A stretch of DNA of 64,000 nt, from the NCBI RefSeq assembly GCF_011601265.1, contig NZ_JAAOLX010000014.1, positions 1 to 64,000 on the forward strand. The letters run 5' to 3'. This document shows positions 35,984 through 43,895 of the stretch, piece by piece; within the stretch, counting starts at the first letter, position 1; each line of letters begins with the position of its first letter. This DNA comes from Iodobacter violaceini (GTDB lineage: Bacteria; Pseudomonadota; Gammaproteobacteria; Burkholderiales; Chitinibacteraceae). The translations under genes were made by a program, and so were the position numbers. The notes beneath the pieces are model-generated. The model was given only the letters and a program-made list of their open reading frames with translations, did not search any database and had not been told where the DNA came from.

Positions 35984-36108
35984 AAAACCCAAATCTTAAA
36001 ACACTGAGGACACAGAGAACACGGAGTTTCACGGAGAAGCCCCGTCTGTGTTTTCCTCCGTGACTCTCTGTGTTCTCCTTTTACTCCGAGGTTCAAATAT
36101 TTGGTTTT
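35984..36108. repeat. Fold-back dispersed repeat, copy B
   Basis: It starts with the same 17-mer AAAACCCAAATCTTAAA as copy A and ends with AAATATTTGGTTTT, an imperfect inverse of that start. Inside, CACAGAGAACACGGAG and CTCTGTGTTCTCC are inverted relative to each other. The structure is MITE-like or REP-like; no open frame is inside. Confidence 0.65.
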
Positions 36109-36209
36109 GTGTCTGCAGAACTTTTTAGCCTCAGCCATGGCCGTGTCCGAAAAGCGCCAGCCTTGTCTTTGCTATCACGGCAAGATGCGATTTTTTCGGG
36201 AGACACACT

Positions 36210-37034
36210 ATGCAGCTTGCTCAGCAATTTCGCACACTTAACGAACAGGGCCAGTTTTTACTTGCTAATGCCTGGGATGCAGGCAGCGCGCGGGTTTTTG
36301 CCGCAGCGGGCTTTGCAGCCATCGGTACAACGAGTGGCGGTATCGCCTATTCGCGTGGGTTTAAAGACGGCGAGCAAATGGATCCACAGATCATGTTCAG
36401 CGAGCTGGCTGCCATCTGCCGCTCGGTAGACGTGCCGGTGACTGCCGATATTGAAGCAGGTTACGGCAGCCCGCCCGAAGCGGTGGCAGAAACCATTAAG
36501 GCGGTGATTGCGGCGGGGGCCGTAGGGGTGAATTTAGAAGATAGACAGCATGGCGCAGCGGGGCTGTTTGATTTAAGCGCCCAAGCGGCCCGAATAAGTG
36601 CCGCCCGAAGGGTGGCGGGGGATTTACTCTGGATCAATGCCCGCACCGACACCTATTTGCTGGGCTTGGGTGTGAATGAGGAAGCGCGTTTAAGCATCAC
36701 GGCAGAGCGGGCCAATGCGTATTTAGCCGCAGGGGCCGATATGGTGTTTGTGCCGGGCCTCGTTGATTTACCCACACTGACGCGTCTTTGTACGTTGGTA
36801 AACGGCCCCGTCAGCGTGATGGCCATGCCCGGCGCGCCTTCCGCTGCTGCACTGTTTGCGACCGGCGTGCGCCGGGTGAGCTTGGGTGTTTGTCCGATGT
36901 TGGCGGTGATGGGCGTCTTGCGTGATATTGCCCATGAGGCGCGTGAAGCAGGAACCTGGCAATTGATGGGTGAGCGCTTTTATGGTTTTGCAGAGGCAGA
37001 ATCGCTAGGGCGCTCAGCAGCGGGCAGAGCCTGA
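36210..37034 (+). CDS. Isocitrate lyase/PEP mutase superfamily protein
   Basis: This 274-residue TIM-barrel enzyme belongs to the ICL/PEPM superfamily: LLANAWDAGSARVFAAAGF near the start, VPVTADIEAGYG, VGVNLEDRQHG and WINARTDTYLLG are family motifs for Mg2+ and 2-oxoacid binding. Members include phosphonomutases, 2-methylisocitrate lyases and oxaloacetate decarboxylases. It lacks the full KKCGH motif of true isocitrate lyase. No prp or phosphonate genes are adjacent, so the reaction is not assigned. The 3' end overlaps the convergent ClbS-like gene by 55 bases. Confidence 0.87.
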   Translation: MQLAQQFRTLNEQGQFLLANAWDAGSARVFAAAGFAAIGTTSGGIAYSRGFKDGEQMDPQIMFSELAAICRSVDVPVTADIEAGYGSPPEAVAETIKAVIAAGAVGVNLEDRQHGAAGLFDLSAQAARISAARRVAGDLLWINARTDTYLLGLGVNEEARLSITAERANAYLAAGADMVFVPGLVDLPTLTRLCTLVNGPVSVMAMPGAPSAAALFATGVRRVSLGVCPMLAVMGVLRDIAHEAREAGTWQLMGERFYGFAEAESLGRSAAGRA

Positions 37035-37528
37035 TGTTTTTTCCATCTGCGCAGTTTTGAGCACGCACTTTGCCATGGGGCGATGGTGTTGACTTGTATC
37101 CATTTTACGATCGGCCATTTGTCCCTCGCCCAGTTTCTTTTACCCTGTTCAAAAAGCGTGCTTTCTTCATTATCCAGAATAAATTGCCGAATTTTCCCGG
37201 CTAATTCGGCAAATTCTGCATTTAATTGGCTGAATGATGAATTGCAATGACGGGTGTAAAAGCTTTGGGCGAGCAGCCCAAGCTGATTCCATTTAAAACC
37301 CGGTGCAGGCATTTGTGCAGGCTTCCCTTGTAACTCGTCTTTATCCCATTGCAATAAAAGTTGCCCCCAGCCTATTTGATAGGCAAGCAGATCGCACGCC
37401 GATATTTCTCCTTCTATTTCAGGCAATCTTGTATCTTGTGGCGCTATGGTGGCTAGCTCTTTTATAAGTCTGGAATAAGCACTGTCGAAGTTCAGAAGCA
37501 GCTCTGCTTTATTGCATGGAAGTGGCAT
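36980..37528 (-). CDS. ClbS/DfsB family four-helix bundle protein
   Basis: This 182-residue protein resembles ClbS/DfsB (DUF1706): SACDLLAYQIGWGQLLLQW, APGFKWNQLGLLAQSFY and the late KWIQVNTIAPWQSACSKLRRW follow the family pattern. ClbS of the colibactin cluster opens the cyclopropane warhead of colibactin and protects the producer. Here there is no colibactin or NRPS/PKS cluster, so this is an orphan resistance-like or housekeeping member with unknown substrate. The C-terminal 55 bases overlap the end of the PEP mutase-family gene on the other strand; the overlapping tail (ALPAAERPSDSASAKP) is not conserved-looking. Confidence 0.75.
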   Translation of the reverse strand: MPLPCNKAELLLNFDSAYSRLIKELATIAPQDTRLPEIEGEISACDLLAYQIGWGQLLLQWDKDELQGKPAQMPAPGFKWNQLGLLAQSFYTRHCNSSFSQLNAEFAELAGKIRQFILDNEESTLFEQGKRNWARDKWPIVKWIQVNTIAPWQSACSKLRRWKKHQALPAAERPSDSASAKP

Positions 37529-37653
37529 GGCATAAGCCCTGTTATCTATTGGCTGGCATAAATAGATTTTACTTAAAATATGTAAATAATCTGGGTATCT
37601 GCTCTGCCGTATTCAGGTTAACTTGAGTATCCATCATCCTGAGCAGAGTCATT

Positions 37654-38697
37654 ATGCTAAGCCGGTTTCTCAGTTTTACGCTGGTTTTATCTGTTATGAG
37701 TTCGCCGGCTTTTGCTGCCGCGCCGACTCTGCAGCACTTTATTTACATCAATCACCGCGAGGCAGATGGTGTAAATATTAAGGCAGATAAAGGCCTGCTT
37801 GATCCGCGCTTTAGTGGCGCGCAAATTGTTTATAAATGGCGGGATCTTGAGCCGACTAAAGATAACTATGATTTTAGCGCCATTAAAGCAGATATCGCCT
37901 ATTTGAATTCGATGAATAAAAAACTTTGGATTCAGCTGCAGGAAAAGTCTTTTTCGCCCCGCCCCAATGTGCCTGCCTATCTTTTGCAAGACCCTGTTTA
38001 TAAGGGCGGAGCGATTAAGCAAAGTATGCTGAGTGCGCCAGAGCGCGATCCAAATAAGCCGGTTACTGATGATGAATATGGCTGGTCGCCTAAAATGTGG
38101 GAGCCACCAGTACGTGAACGTTATCAAAAACTCATCCGGCAATTGGGGCGTGAATTTGATGGCAAAATTGCAGGGATAAATTTTAGCGAAAGCTCGATTG
38201 ATATTGGCACTGAAAATGCCGATGGCACAACGACTTTTCCTGAAGATTTTAGTTCTAAAGCCTATGTGGATGCGATTGGTGACAATATGCGTGTATTGGC
38301 AGGGGCATTTAAGAAATCCACTGCCATGGTTTATTTAAATTTCCTGCCGGATGAATGGCTGCCAGACGATGATAAGGGCTATATGCGCGGGCTGTTTGCC
38401 CTGGCTAAATCGCTGAAAATGGGCGTGGGCGGGCCAGATTTAATGCCTTACCGCAAAGCTCATATGGCCCAGAGTTATGGTTTTTTTAAAGACTATCCTC
38501 ATCGCTTAATCAAAGGCATGGCGGTGCAGGATGGTAATCTTCGCCAGATTAATCCAAAGACCGGCAAAAAAAATACGGTGGATGATATTCTGAAATTTGG
38601 TCAGAATTATCTCGGCCTGGATTATATATTCTGGGTAGAAGACGAGCCCTATTTTACGAATGAAGTATTAAAACAGCTGCCTGCGGCAAGGCATTAA
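37654..38697 (+). CDS. Secreted TIM-barrel glycoside hydrolase-like protein
   Basis: This 347-residue protein has a Sec signal peptide (about residues 1-21, ending AFA). The mature part looks like a (beta/alpha)8 glycosidase-type fold: QIVYKWRDLEPTKDNYDFSA and LNSMNKKLWIQLQEKSF resemble family 5/42-like barrels, and INFSESSIDIG and IFWVEDEPYF hold candidate catalytic glutamates. I cannot assign a CAZy family or substrate. It stands alone with a good terminator behind it. Confidence 0.6.
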   Translation: MLSRFLSFTLVLSVMSSPAFAAAPTLQHFIYINHREADGVNIKADKGLLDPRFSGAQIVYKWRDLEPTKDNYDFSAIKADIAYLNSMNKKLWIQLQEKSFSPRPNVPAYLLQDPVYKGGAIKQSMLSAPERDPNKPVTDDEYGWSPKMWEPPVRERYQKLIRQLGREFDGKIAGINFSESSIDIGTENADGTTTFPEDFSSKAYVDAIGDNMRVLAGAFKKSTAMVYLNFLPDEWLPDDDKGYMRGLFALAKSLKMGVGGPDLMPYRKAHMAQSYGFFKDYPHRLIKGMAVQDGNLRQINPKTGKKNTVDDILKFGQNYLGLDYIFWVEDEPYFTNEVLKQLPAARH

Positions 38698-38720
38698 AAC
38701 CTGAATAAAAAAGGTTTGTG

Positions 38721-38749
38721 AAGGCCGCAATGGTATTGCGGCCTTTTTG
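38721..38749 (+). terminator. Rho-independent terminator after the GH-like gene
   Basis: AAGGCCGCAA/TTGCGGCCTT with loop TGGTA is followed by TTT. Confidence 0.88.
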
Positions 38750-38963
38750 CTGCGGATGATGTTTTTTATGTGCATTTGCTTACATTGCGGGCGAATGTAC
38801 CGGAACCGGATAAGCGCCTGAACGGGATGAAGCTAAGCAGATCAGAGCCACTGTGGCGGCCAGGGTGGCTTGTGATTTCCCTTAAATATCTGTAAACCCG
38901 TAAAATATGTTTATTCACTCAGTTTTTATGCATTGTTGATTTATTAATTAAATTGGATACGCT

Positions 38964-40061
38964 GTGGAATTATTAAATATTAATTGCCTCGGAAAATCGC
39001 TCAGGCTTGAGGGCACGCCTGCGGGCTGGCAGCAGCTATTTTGGGATAATACCCTCGTTGCCGAAAAAAATGCCTCGGCTGAGCGCGAAGGCTTAAGTGT
39101 TTTGCAATTTGAGCTTTCGGCAGTCAGCCCGGATGGCACTATGGCAACGACGCGTGTTCATCTTGAAACAGATTTGCAATGGCAGCCTTTTATTCTCAAA
39201 TATCGCTTATTGATTGATGAAAAAGAGGCGCTTAAAGGCATGCGTAATACACAGGATATTGAGCGCCAAACCCCGGTAAAGCAAAATATAAAGCCAAATA
39301 AACTCAGTATTTTGGGTTTGGGCGCGCTGGCGCTGAAACTGCTGAAAAGTGCCAAGCTGGTTAAGGTGGCATTGGCCGGGGCCAGTGTTGCCGCCTATTC
39401 ATGGCTGTTTTCTTTCCAGTTTGCCATTGCGCTGATTGTCTGCCTGGTTTTCCATGAATATGGGCATATTAGGGCGATGAAATACTTTGGTTTAAAAACC
39501 AAGGGCATTTACTTAATCCCCTTTATGGGCGGTTTAGCTATGACGGATGATAAAATCAATACCCGCTGGCAGGATGTGGTGATTTCAATTATGGGGCCAA
39601 GCTTTGGTCTGTTGCTATCGATTGCCTGCCTGATTATTTATTGGCTGACAGGCTCGATGCTGTTTGCGGGTTTGGCTGCCTTTAATGCCCTGCTTAATCT
39701 GTTTAATTTATTACCCATTTTGCCGCTGGATGGCGGGCATATCTTAAAAAGTATCAGTTTTTCAATGAACAGCAAATTAGGGCTCATCGCCTGCGTGGTT
39801 GGTGCGGCGCTGGGTGTGTTTATCAGCTATTCACTGGGTCTGGCATTACTTGGGTTTTTACTATTGATTGGCAGTGTGGAAATTATTTTTGAATGGCGCG
39901 GCCGGCATCAAAGCCATCTGTTGCCGCTGGATCGTTACGGGCAAATCTTTTCCACTGTTTGGTATTTAATCACCGTTGGCGCTTTGATTGGCATCATCTG
40001 GTATTTTGCAGGCCATGGCGACGAAATGCTGCGTATGCCTTTGCAGGTTTTAAAAAGTTAA
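38964..40061 (+). CDS. M50 family site-2 protease-like membrane metalloprotease
   Basis: This 365-residue protein starts at a GTG. An N-terminal soluble region (about 1-120) precedes five or six membrane helices. The zinc site HEYGH lies in a helix after LIVCLVF (about residue 168), and NLLPILPLDGGH supplies the second M50 motif with the metal-binding Asp, so catalytic residues are intact. Site-2 proteases cut membrane-embedded substrates, often anti-sigma factors. No PDZ domain is present and no sigma factor gene is adjacent, so the substrate is unknown. Confidence 0.85.
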   Translation: MELLNINCLGKSLRLEGTPAGWQQLFWDNTLVAEKNASAEREGLSVLQFELSAVSPDGTMATTRVHLETDLQWQPFILKYRLLIDEKEALKGMRNTQDIERQTPVKQNIKPNKLSILGLGALALKLLKSAKLVKVALAGASVAAYSWLFSFQFAIALIVCLVFHEYGHIRAMKYFGLKTKGIYLIPFMGGLAMTDDKINTRWQDVVISIMGPSFGLLLSIACLIIYWLTGSMLFAGLAAFNALLNLFNLLPILPLDGGHILKSISFSMNSKLGLIACVVGAALGVFISYSLGLALLGFLLLIGSVEIIFEWRGRHQSHLLPLDRYGQIFSTVWYLITVGALIGIIWYFAGHGDEMLRMPLQVLKS

Positions 40062-40085
40062 GGCGCTGCATAGTTTGTAAATTTT

Positions 40086-40117
40086 AAAAGCCAGATTGGA
40101 TGATCTGGCTTTTTTAT
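40086..40117 (+). terminator. Rho-independent terminator after the M50 gene
   Basis: AAAAGCCAGAT/ATCTGGCTTTT with loop TGGATG and a T run. It lies between convergent genes and may act on both strands. Confidence 0.88.
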
Positions 40118-40138
40118 AGGGTAAAGGTTAATAAGCTT

Positions 40139-40486
40139 TTAAAACAATAGATTTGTTACGCTTTTGTAGTTGCTGAATATGATAGACAGGATTAAATCCA
40201 ATGAAAATAGTGCAAGTAATAATGAAATAGCCGCTAGTAATAGCATAAGTTTTGCGTATGTGTGTTTTTGGTCTTCTGCATTCTTTTTGTGTAGTCTTAG
40301 AGAGATACTTACGGCCAAAAGTAAAGGAGCTAAAAGTACGGCGGAGCACATAGTGGCAGGAAAAAGGCTGCCCCAGCCACCCGGCCCCCCATGGCCGCTA
40401 TTGCCAAAAGTATATGCTGTCAGTATTGATAGTGGAACACAAGCAAAGCTGCTGATAAGAAAAAAACGAATTAAATTGTTATGCAT
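40139..40486 (-). CDS. Small hypothetical membrane protein
   Basis: This 115-residue protein has three predicted membrane helices (about 7-26, 45-62 and 80-106), with a Gly-rich loop GNSGHGGPGGWGS after the first. I recognise no family. It is preferred over the overlapping plus-strand reading (40170-40499) because it has a coherent membrane topology and shares strand with the next gene. AGG lies upstream of the ATG. Confidence 0.5.
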   Translation of the reverse strand: MHNNLIRFFLISSFACVPLSILTAYTFGNSGHGGPGGWGSLFPATMCSAVLLAPLLLAVSISLRLHKKNAEDQKHTYAKLMLLLAAISLLLALFSLDLILSIIFSNYKSVTNLLF

Positions 40487-40534
40487 TTGGATCGCCTAAG
40501 ATGCACATCTTATTGCATTTAAAACAGAGAGAGG

Positions 40535-41170
40535 CTAGTTGCTAAGTGATGGCTTTATTTTCTCTTGATTGATCTCTGTAAGCTGTTTAAGAAGGCCGTT
40601 ATACCCTTCAGTGCGAATTGTTTTGCCAAACTTATTGCGATATCTCTCTTCAAGCGAATCGTTTCCAGAGATGATGTCGGCGATCAGCCAATGATCCCAG
40701 CCCCTGAGAAGAAAAAAATCGACACGTTTTGATTTTTTACTAGCTAATTTTACTGATGTGACTACATAGCTAACCGTAAAGTCAACATTGCTTTTTTGGG
40801 TTTTTAAATTTGTTGCTGAGCAGAATGATTTAATGGAATTTAAATTATCCTGGATGATATATTTTTTAAATTCTGTATTTAGCTGGTTTTTAAAATCATC
40901 TGGCAATCCGGAAAGAGACTCTTCTGTTTGCTTAAATCCAATATTGTGCAGTAAATTGTGCGTGCTTAAAAATATATCGAATTTGGTCAGTAAATAATCT
41001 TTGATTGCCCATTCGTTGCAGCTTTTTAGCTGCTCGTTGGCCGATAAATCATGAAGAAACTCTTGATAAACATGCTGGATATGTTTTTCGGGGTTCTCAA
41101 AGTCTTCAGCAAAAGCCATGTTTGATATGAAAATCAATAAGAGCAAGTTTGCGCTGGTAAAGTGTTTCAT
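40535..41170 (-). CDS. MlaC/Ttg2D-like periplasmic protein
   Basis: This 211-residue precursor has a signal peptide (about 1-20, ending AFA). The C-terminal part, DFFLLRGWDHWLIADIISGN followed by SLEERYRNKFGKTIRTEGYNGLLKQL, matches the layout of MlaC/Ttg2D, the periplasmic shuttle that moves phospholipids between membranes. No mlaABDEF genes are next to it, so it is an orphan paralogue. The gene is AT-rich. A further in-frame ATG at 41200 would add ten residues before the signal peptide. The assignment is by pattern and needs a profile search. Confidence 0.6.
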   Translation of the reverse strand: MKHFTSANLLLLIFISNMAFAEDFENPEKHIQHVYQEFLHDLSANEQLKSCNEWAIKDYLLTKFDIFLSTHNLLHNIGFKQTEESLSGLPDDFKNQLNTEFKKYIIQDNLNSIKSFCSATNLKTQKSNVDFTVSYVVTSVKLASKKSKRVDFFLLRGWDHWLIADIISGNDSLEERYRNKFGKTIRTEGYNGLLKQLTEINQEKIKPSLSN

Positions 41171-41460
41171 TAGTCGGGAAAGCGTGTTGTGTGTGTGCAT
41201 AAGGCTGCTCTGCTTGTATTCACAGGGAGGTTTGAAGTATACAAAATAGTAGAAAGTGTGCTTCGTTGCTTGAAATTTGTCAGTTCAGTGTTTTGCTTAC
41301 GGCTCTTTTTCTTGATGGCGGCACTGGTTTTTTTGAAAGGGTTGATCTTGTACAAGCACAGCAGGCGAGGCATAGCCTTGAATGTATTCCCTGTATTTGA
41401 TCGCCTCCAGTATCCTTTAGACCGTAAAATACCCCCCTTTGCCTCAGCCAGATATCTGCC

Positions 41461-42936
41461 ATGTCGATTATTCTTTCTACTCTCAACGCCCGCTACACCC
41501 ATGCATCCCTTGGGCTGCGCTATTTGCTGGCCAATATGGGCGATTTACAGGGTGAGACGCAGCTGGCGGAGTTTGTGATTGGCACCAAAACCACCGAAAT
41601 CGTTGAACAATTACTGGCTAAGCAGCCCAAGATCATTGGCTTTGGGGTGTATATCTGGAATGTTGAGGAAACCGAGCGGGTGGTGGCGATGCTCAAACGC
41701 GTTGCGCCGCAAATTAAGATTATCCTCGGCGGGCCAGAGGTGTCTTATGAAAGCGCCGGGCAAAGTATTGTTAAGCAGGCGGATTATTTAATTACTGGCT
41801 GGGGCGAGGTGACACTGCCGCAGCTTTGTAAGCAGATTTTGAACGGCCCGCAGCCGCTGATGAAAACCCATGTTGGGGTGCAGCCGCCACTCAATGACCT
41901 GGTGCTGCCTTATTCCCTTTATACCGATGAAGATATCGCCCACCGCACCCTGTATGTGGAGGCTTCCCGAGGTTGCCCGTTTAAGTGCGAGTTCTGTTTG
42001 TCGGCGCTGGATAAAACCGCCTGGCCCTTTGATCTGGATGTGTTTCTGGCAGAGATGGAAACGCTGTATCAGCGCGGCGCGCGTTTATTTAAATTTGTGG
42101 ACCGCACGTTTAATCTGAATATCAAATCCAGCTTAAAAATTATGCAGTTCTTTCTGGATAAAATTGCCGCCCACCCGGATGACCCGGTCTTCGCGCACTT
42201 TGAAGTGGTGCCGGATCATTTGCCCGAGGCCTTAAAGGCGGGCATCAGCCAGTTTCCTGCCGGAGCTTTGCAATTTGAGATCGGCATTCAAAGCTTTAAT
42301 CCTGAGGTGCAAGCGCTGGTTAGCCGTAAGCAAAATAATGAAAAGGCGGCGGATAATATTTCCTGGCTGATCAATCATTCGCACGCGCATTTGCATGTGG
42401 ATTTAATTGCGGGTTTGCCGGGGGAAGATATGGCGAGTTTTGGCCGTGGCTTTGATCAGCTCTATGCCCTGCGCCCGCATGAAATTCAATTTGGTATTTT
42501 AAAACGCCTGCGCGGCACGCCGATTATTCGCCATACCGGGGATTTTGGCATGGTGTATGACAGCTTCCCGCCGTACACCATTCTTGCAAATAATGTGATT
42601 GATTTTGCCACCATGCAGCGCCTGGTGCGCTTTTCACGCTATTGGGATTTAGTCGCCAATTCAGGCCGTTTTGCCCATACCCTGCCGGTATTACTGGGCG
42701 ATTCGCCATTTAATCGTTTTATGGCCTTTAGCGACTGGCTGTATCAGAACACCGATGCTACGCACCGGATTGCATTAGACAGGCTGGCGAAAATGGTGGT
42801 GCAGTATTTGGTGCAAGAGCAGGGCCTTACCCAGGATGCCGCGCAAAGCCTGATTGCAAGTGATTATGCGGGCAAGCAGGCTAAGGGGAAAACGACGGCT
42901 GCACCGCAAAGGCAGGCGGTGCATCTGGGCGCTTAG
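41461..42936 (+). CDS. B12-binding domain radical SAM protein
   Basis: This 491-residue protein has an N-terminal cobalamin-binding Rossmann domain (IIGFGVYIWNVEETERVV, ILGGPEVSYE) and a radical SAM domain with the cluster motif CPFKCEFC (Cys172, Cys176, Cys179). The C-terminal part resembles the DUF4080 extension found in this subfamily. Such enzymes typically do cobalamin-dependent methylation or related radical chemistry; the substrate is unknown. The ATG is at 41461, after a 290-base gap with no clear gene. Confidence 0.88.
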   Translation: MSIILSTLNARYTHASLGLRYLLANMGDLQGETQLAEFVIGTKTTEIVEQLLAKQPKIIGFGVYIWNVEETERVVAMLKRVAPQIKIILGGPEVSYESAGQSIVKQADYLITGWGEVTLPQLCKQILNGPQPLMKTHVGVQPPLNDLVLPYSLYTDEDIAHRTLYVEASRGCPFKCEFCLSALDKTAWPFDLDVFLAEMETLYQRGARLFKFVDRTFNLNIKSSLKIMQFFLDKIAAHPDDPVFAHFEVVPDHLPEALKAGISQFPAGALQFEIGIQSFNPEVQALVSRKQNNEKAADNISWLINHSHAHLHVDLIAGLPGEDMASFGRGFDQLYALRPHEIQFGILKRLRGTPIIRHTGDFGMVYDSFPPYTILANNVIDFATMQRLVRFSRYWDLVANSGRFAHTLPVLLGDSPFNRFMAFSDWLYQNTDATHRIALDRLAKMVVQYLVQEQGLTQDAAQSLIASDYAGKQAKGKTTAAPQRQAVHLGA

Positions 42937-42946
42937 TCCGCTGTGA

Positions 42947-43456
42947 TTATGTGTTTGATGGTTTTTTTACAGGCAATACTTTACGCAGGTAAAGTTTGCC
43001 TTCTAATTCTGGCCCATAAAAATCGGGGACCAGCCCTACAGGCATAAAACCATTCTTTCCATAAAAAGCGATCACATCATAATCAGCGGGGTAGGTGTGC
43101 AAATACAGGCAATAGACGGAATCTAATTGTGATTCAATATATTGCAATAATTGCGTGCCATAGCCCTTGTGTTTTAAATCGGCGCGAACACCGATTTGCA
43201 TAATTTCGGCACTTTGCCAGTTATCACAGATGCCGGGCGGGCGCTTATCTATTCGCACGGATACAATACCGGCTGCTGTTTTATCCACTGTATAAATCCC
43301 AAAAAAACGGGTTTTACAATAGAGTAACTGATCGGTTTTTTGTTGCAGCCAATCATGGTGCTCTGGAATTTTCTCATTGAATAATTCGAACTCTGCATTG
43401 CCCAGAATCGCAAAAAATGGCGCAATATCATCTTGATTGAATAGCTCTTTAATCAT
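42947..43456 (-). CDS. GNAT family N-acetyltransferase
   Basis: This 169-residue protein has the GNAT acetyl-CoA loop in VRADLKHKGYGTQLLQYIE (R/Q-x-x-G-x-G/A form) and the C-terminal FYGKNGFMPVG pattern. The substrate is not predictable. It is convergent with the radical SAM gene, ending 11 bases from it. Confidence 0.8.
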   Translation of the reverse strand: MIKELFNQDDIAPFFAILGNAEFELFNEKIPEHHDWLQQKTDQLLYCKTRFFGIYTVDKTAAGIVSVRIDKRPPGICDNWQSAEIMQIGVRADLKHKGYGTQLLQYIESQLDSVYCLYLHTYPADYDVIAFYGKNGFMPVGLVPDFYGPELEGKLYLRKVLPVKKPSNT

Positions 43457-43726
43457 AAAGTTCCCCGGCGAATGATGCAGATCAAATCATAAATGCAGCC
43501 TTCTACTGTAATAATCTGCACAAATTGGCGCTTTGCTGTGGATCAATACGATTGCATGTTTCAGGTTATGGGTAATGCCAGTTTTTTATCATTACTTGCC
43601 GGGATAAAAATCAGGCAGGCATGATTCTTTTTCCCTCTTTTTAAATGGATTCCTTAGCCGCTGTGCCTTGTATCAAATATGTGCGGATTTGATTTTTTGG
43701 GTGCCATTATTTTTGTGCTCAATTCT

Positions 43727-43740
43727 GGGGGGGGGGGGGG
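43727..43740 (+). repeat. Poly-G tract of 14 bases
   Basis: The longest homopolymer seen in the window, after AATTCT and before CTGTTTTG. Tracts of this length slip during replication and are typical phase-variation elements, but no gene is placed to be switched by it. Confidence 0.9.
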
Positions 43741-43828
43741 CTGTTTTGAAGAGATGGGGTCTGCAGAAGTATTACTTAATGCGATGAGGGCATGGTCTTG
43801 CCGGGTGTTTAGTTTTGATTTTTTAAGC

Positions 43829-43861
43829 AAAAAAATACCTCCGTTATTGCCGGAGGTATTT
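43829..43861 (-). terminator. Terminator after pepN
   Basis: AAATACCTCCG/CGGAGGTATTT with a 7-base loop; read on the minus strand it is followed by a T run. It lies 35 bases past the pepN stop. Confidence 0.88.
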
Positions 43862-43895
43862 CGTTGTGGCAGGGGCTTTAAAAAATGTCTGCTGA

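Larger units (their letters stand above)
43457..43895. other. Intergenic region with a 14-base G tract
   Basis: No credible gene lies in these 439 bases. They hold a run of 14 G at 43727-43740 and the pepN terminator at 43829-43861. The GNAT promoter must lie at the left end. Confidence 0.7.

Noticed and set aside
40170-40499. 109-residue plus-strand open frame
   Set aside because: Overlaps the minus-strand membrane protein, which has coherent helices; this frame is low complexity and has no ribosome site.
41189-41578. 129-residue plus-strand frame before the radical SAM gene
   Set aside because: It overlaps the radical SAM start and shows no family resemblance.
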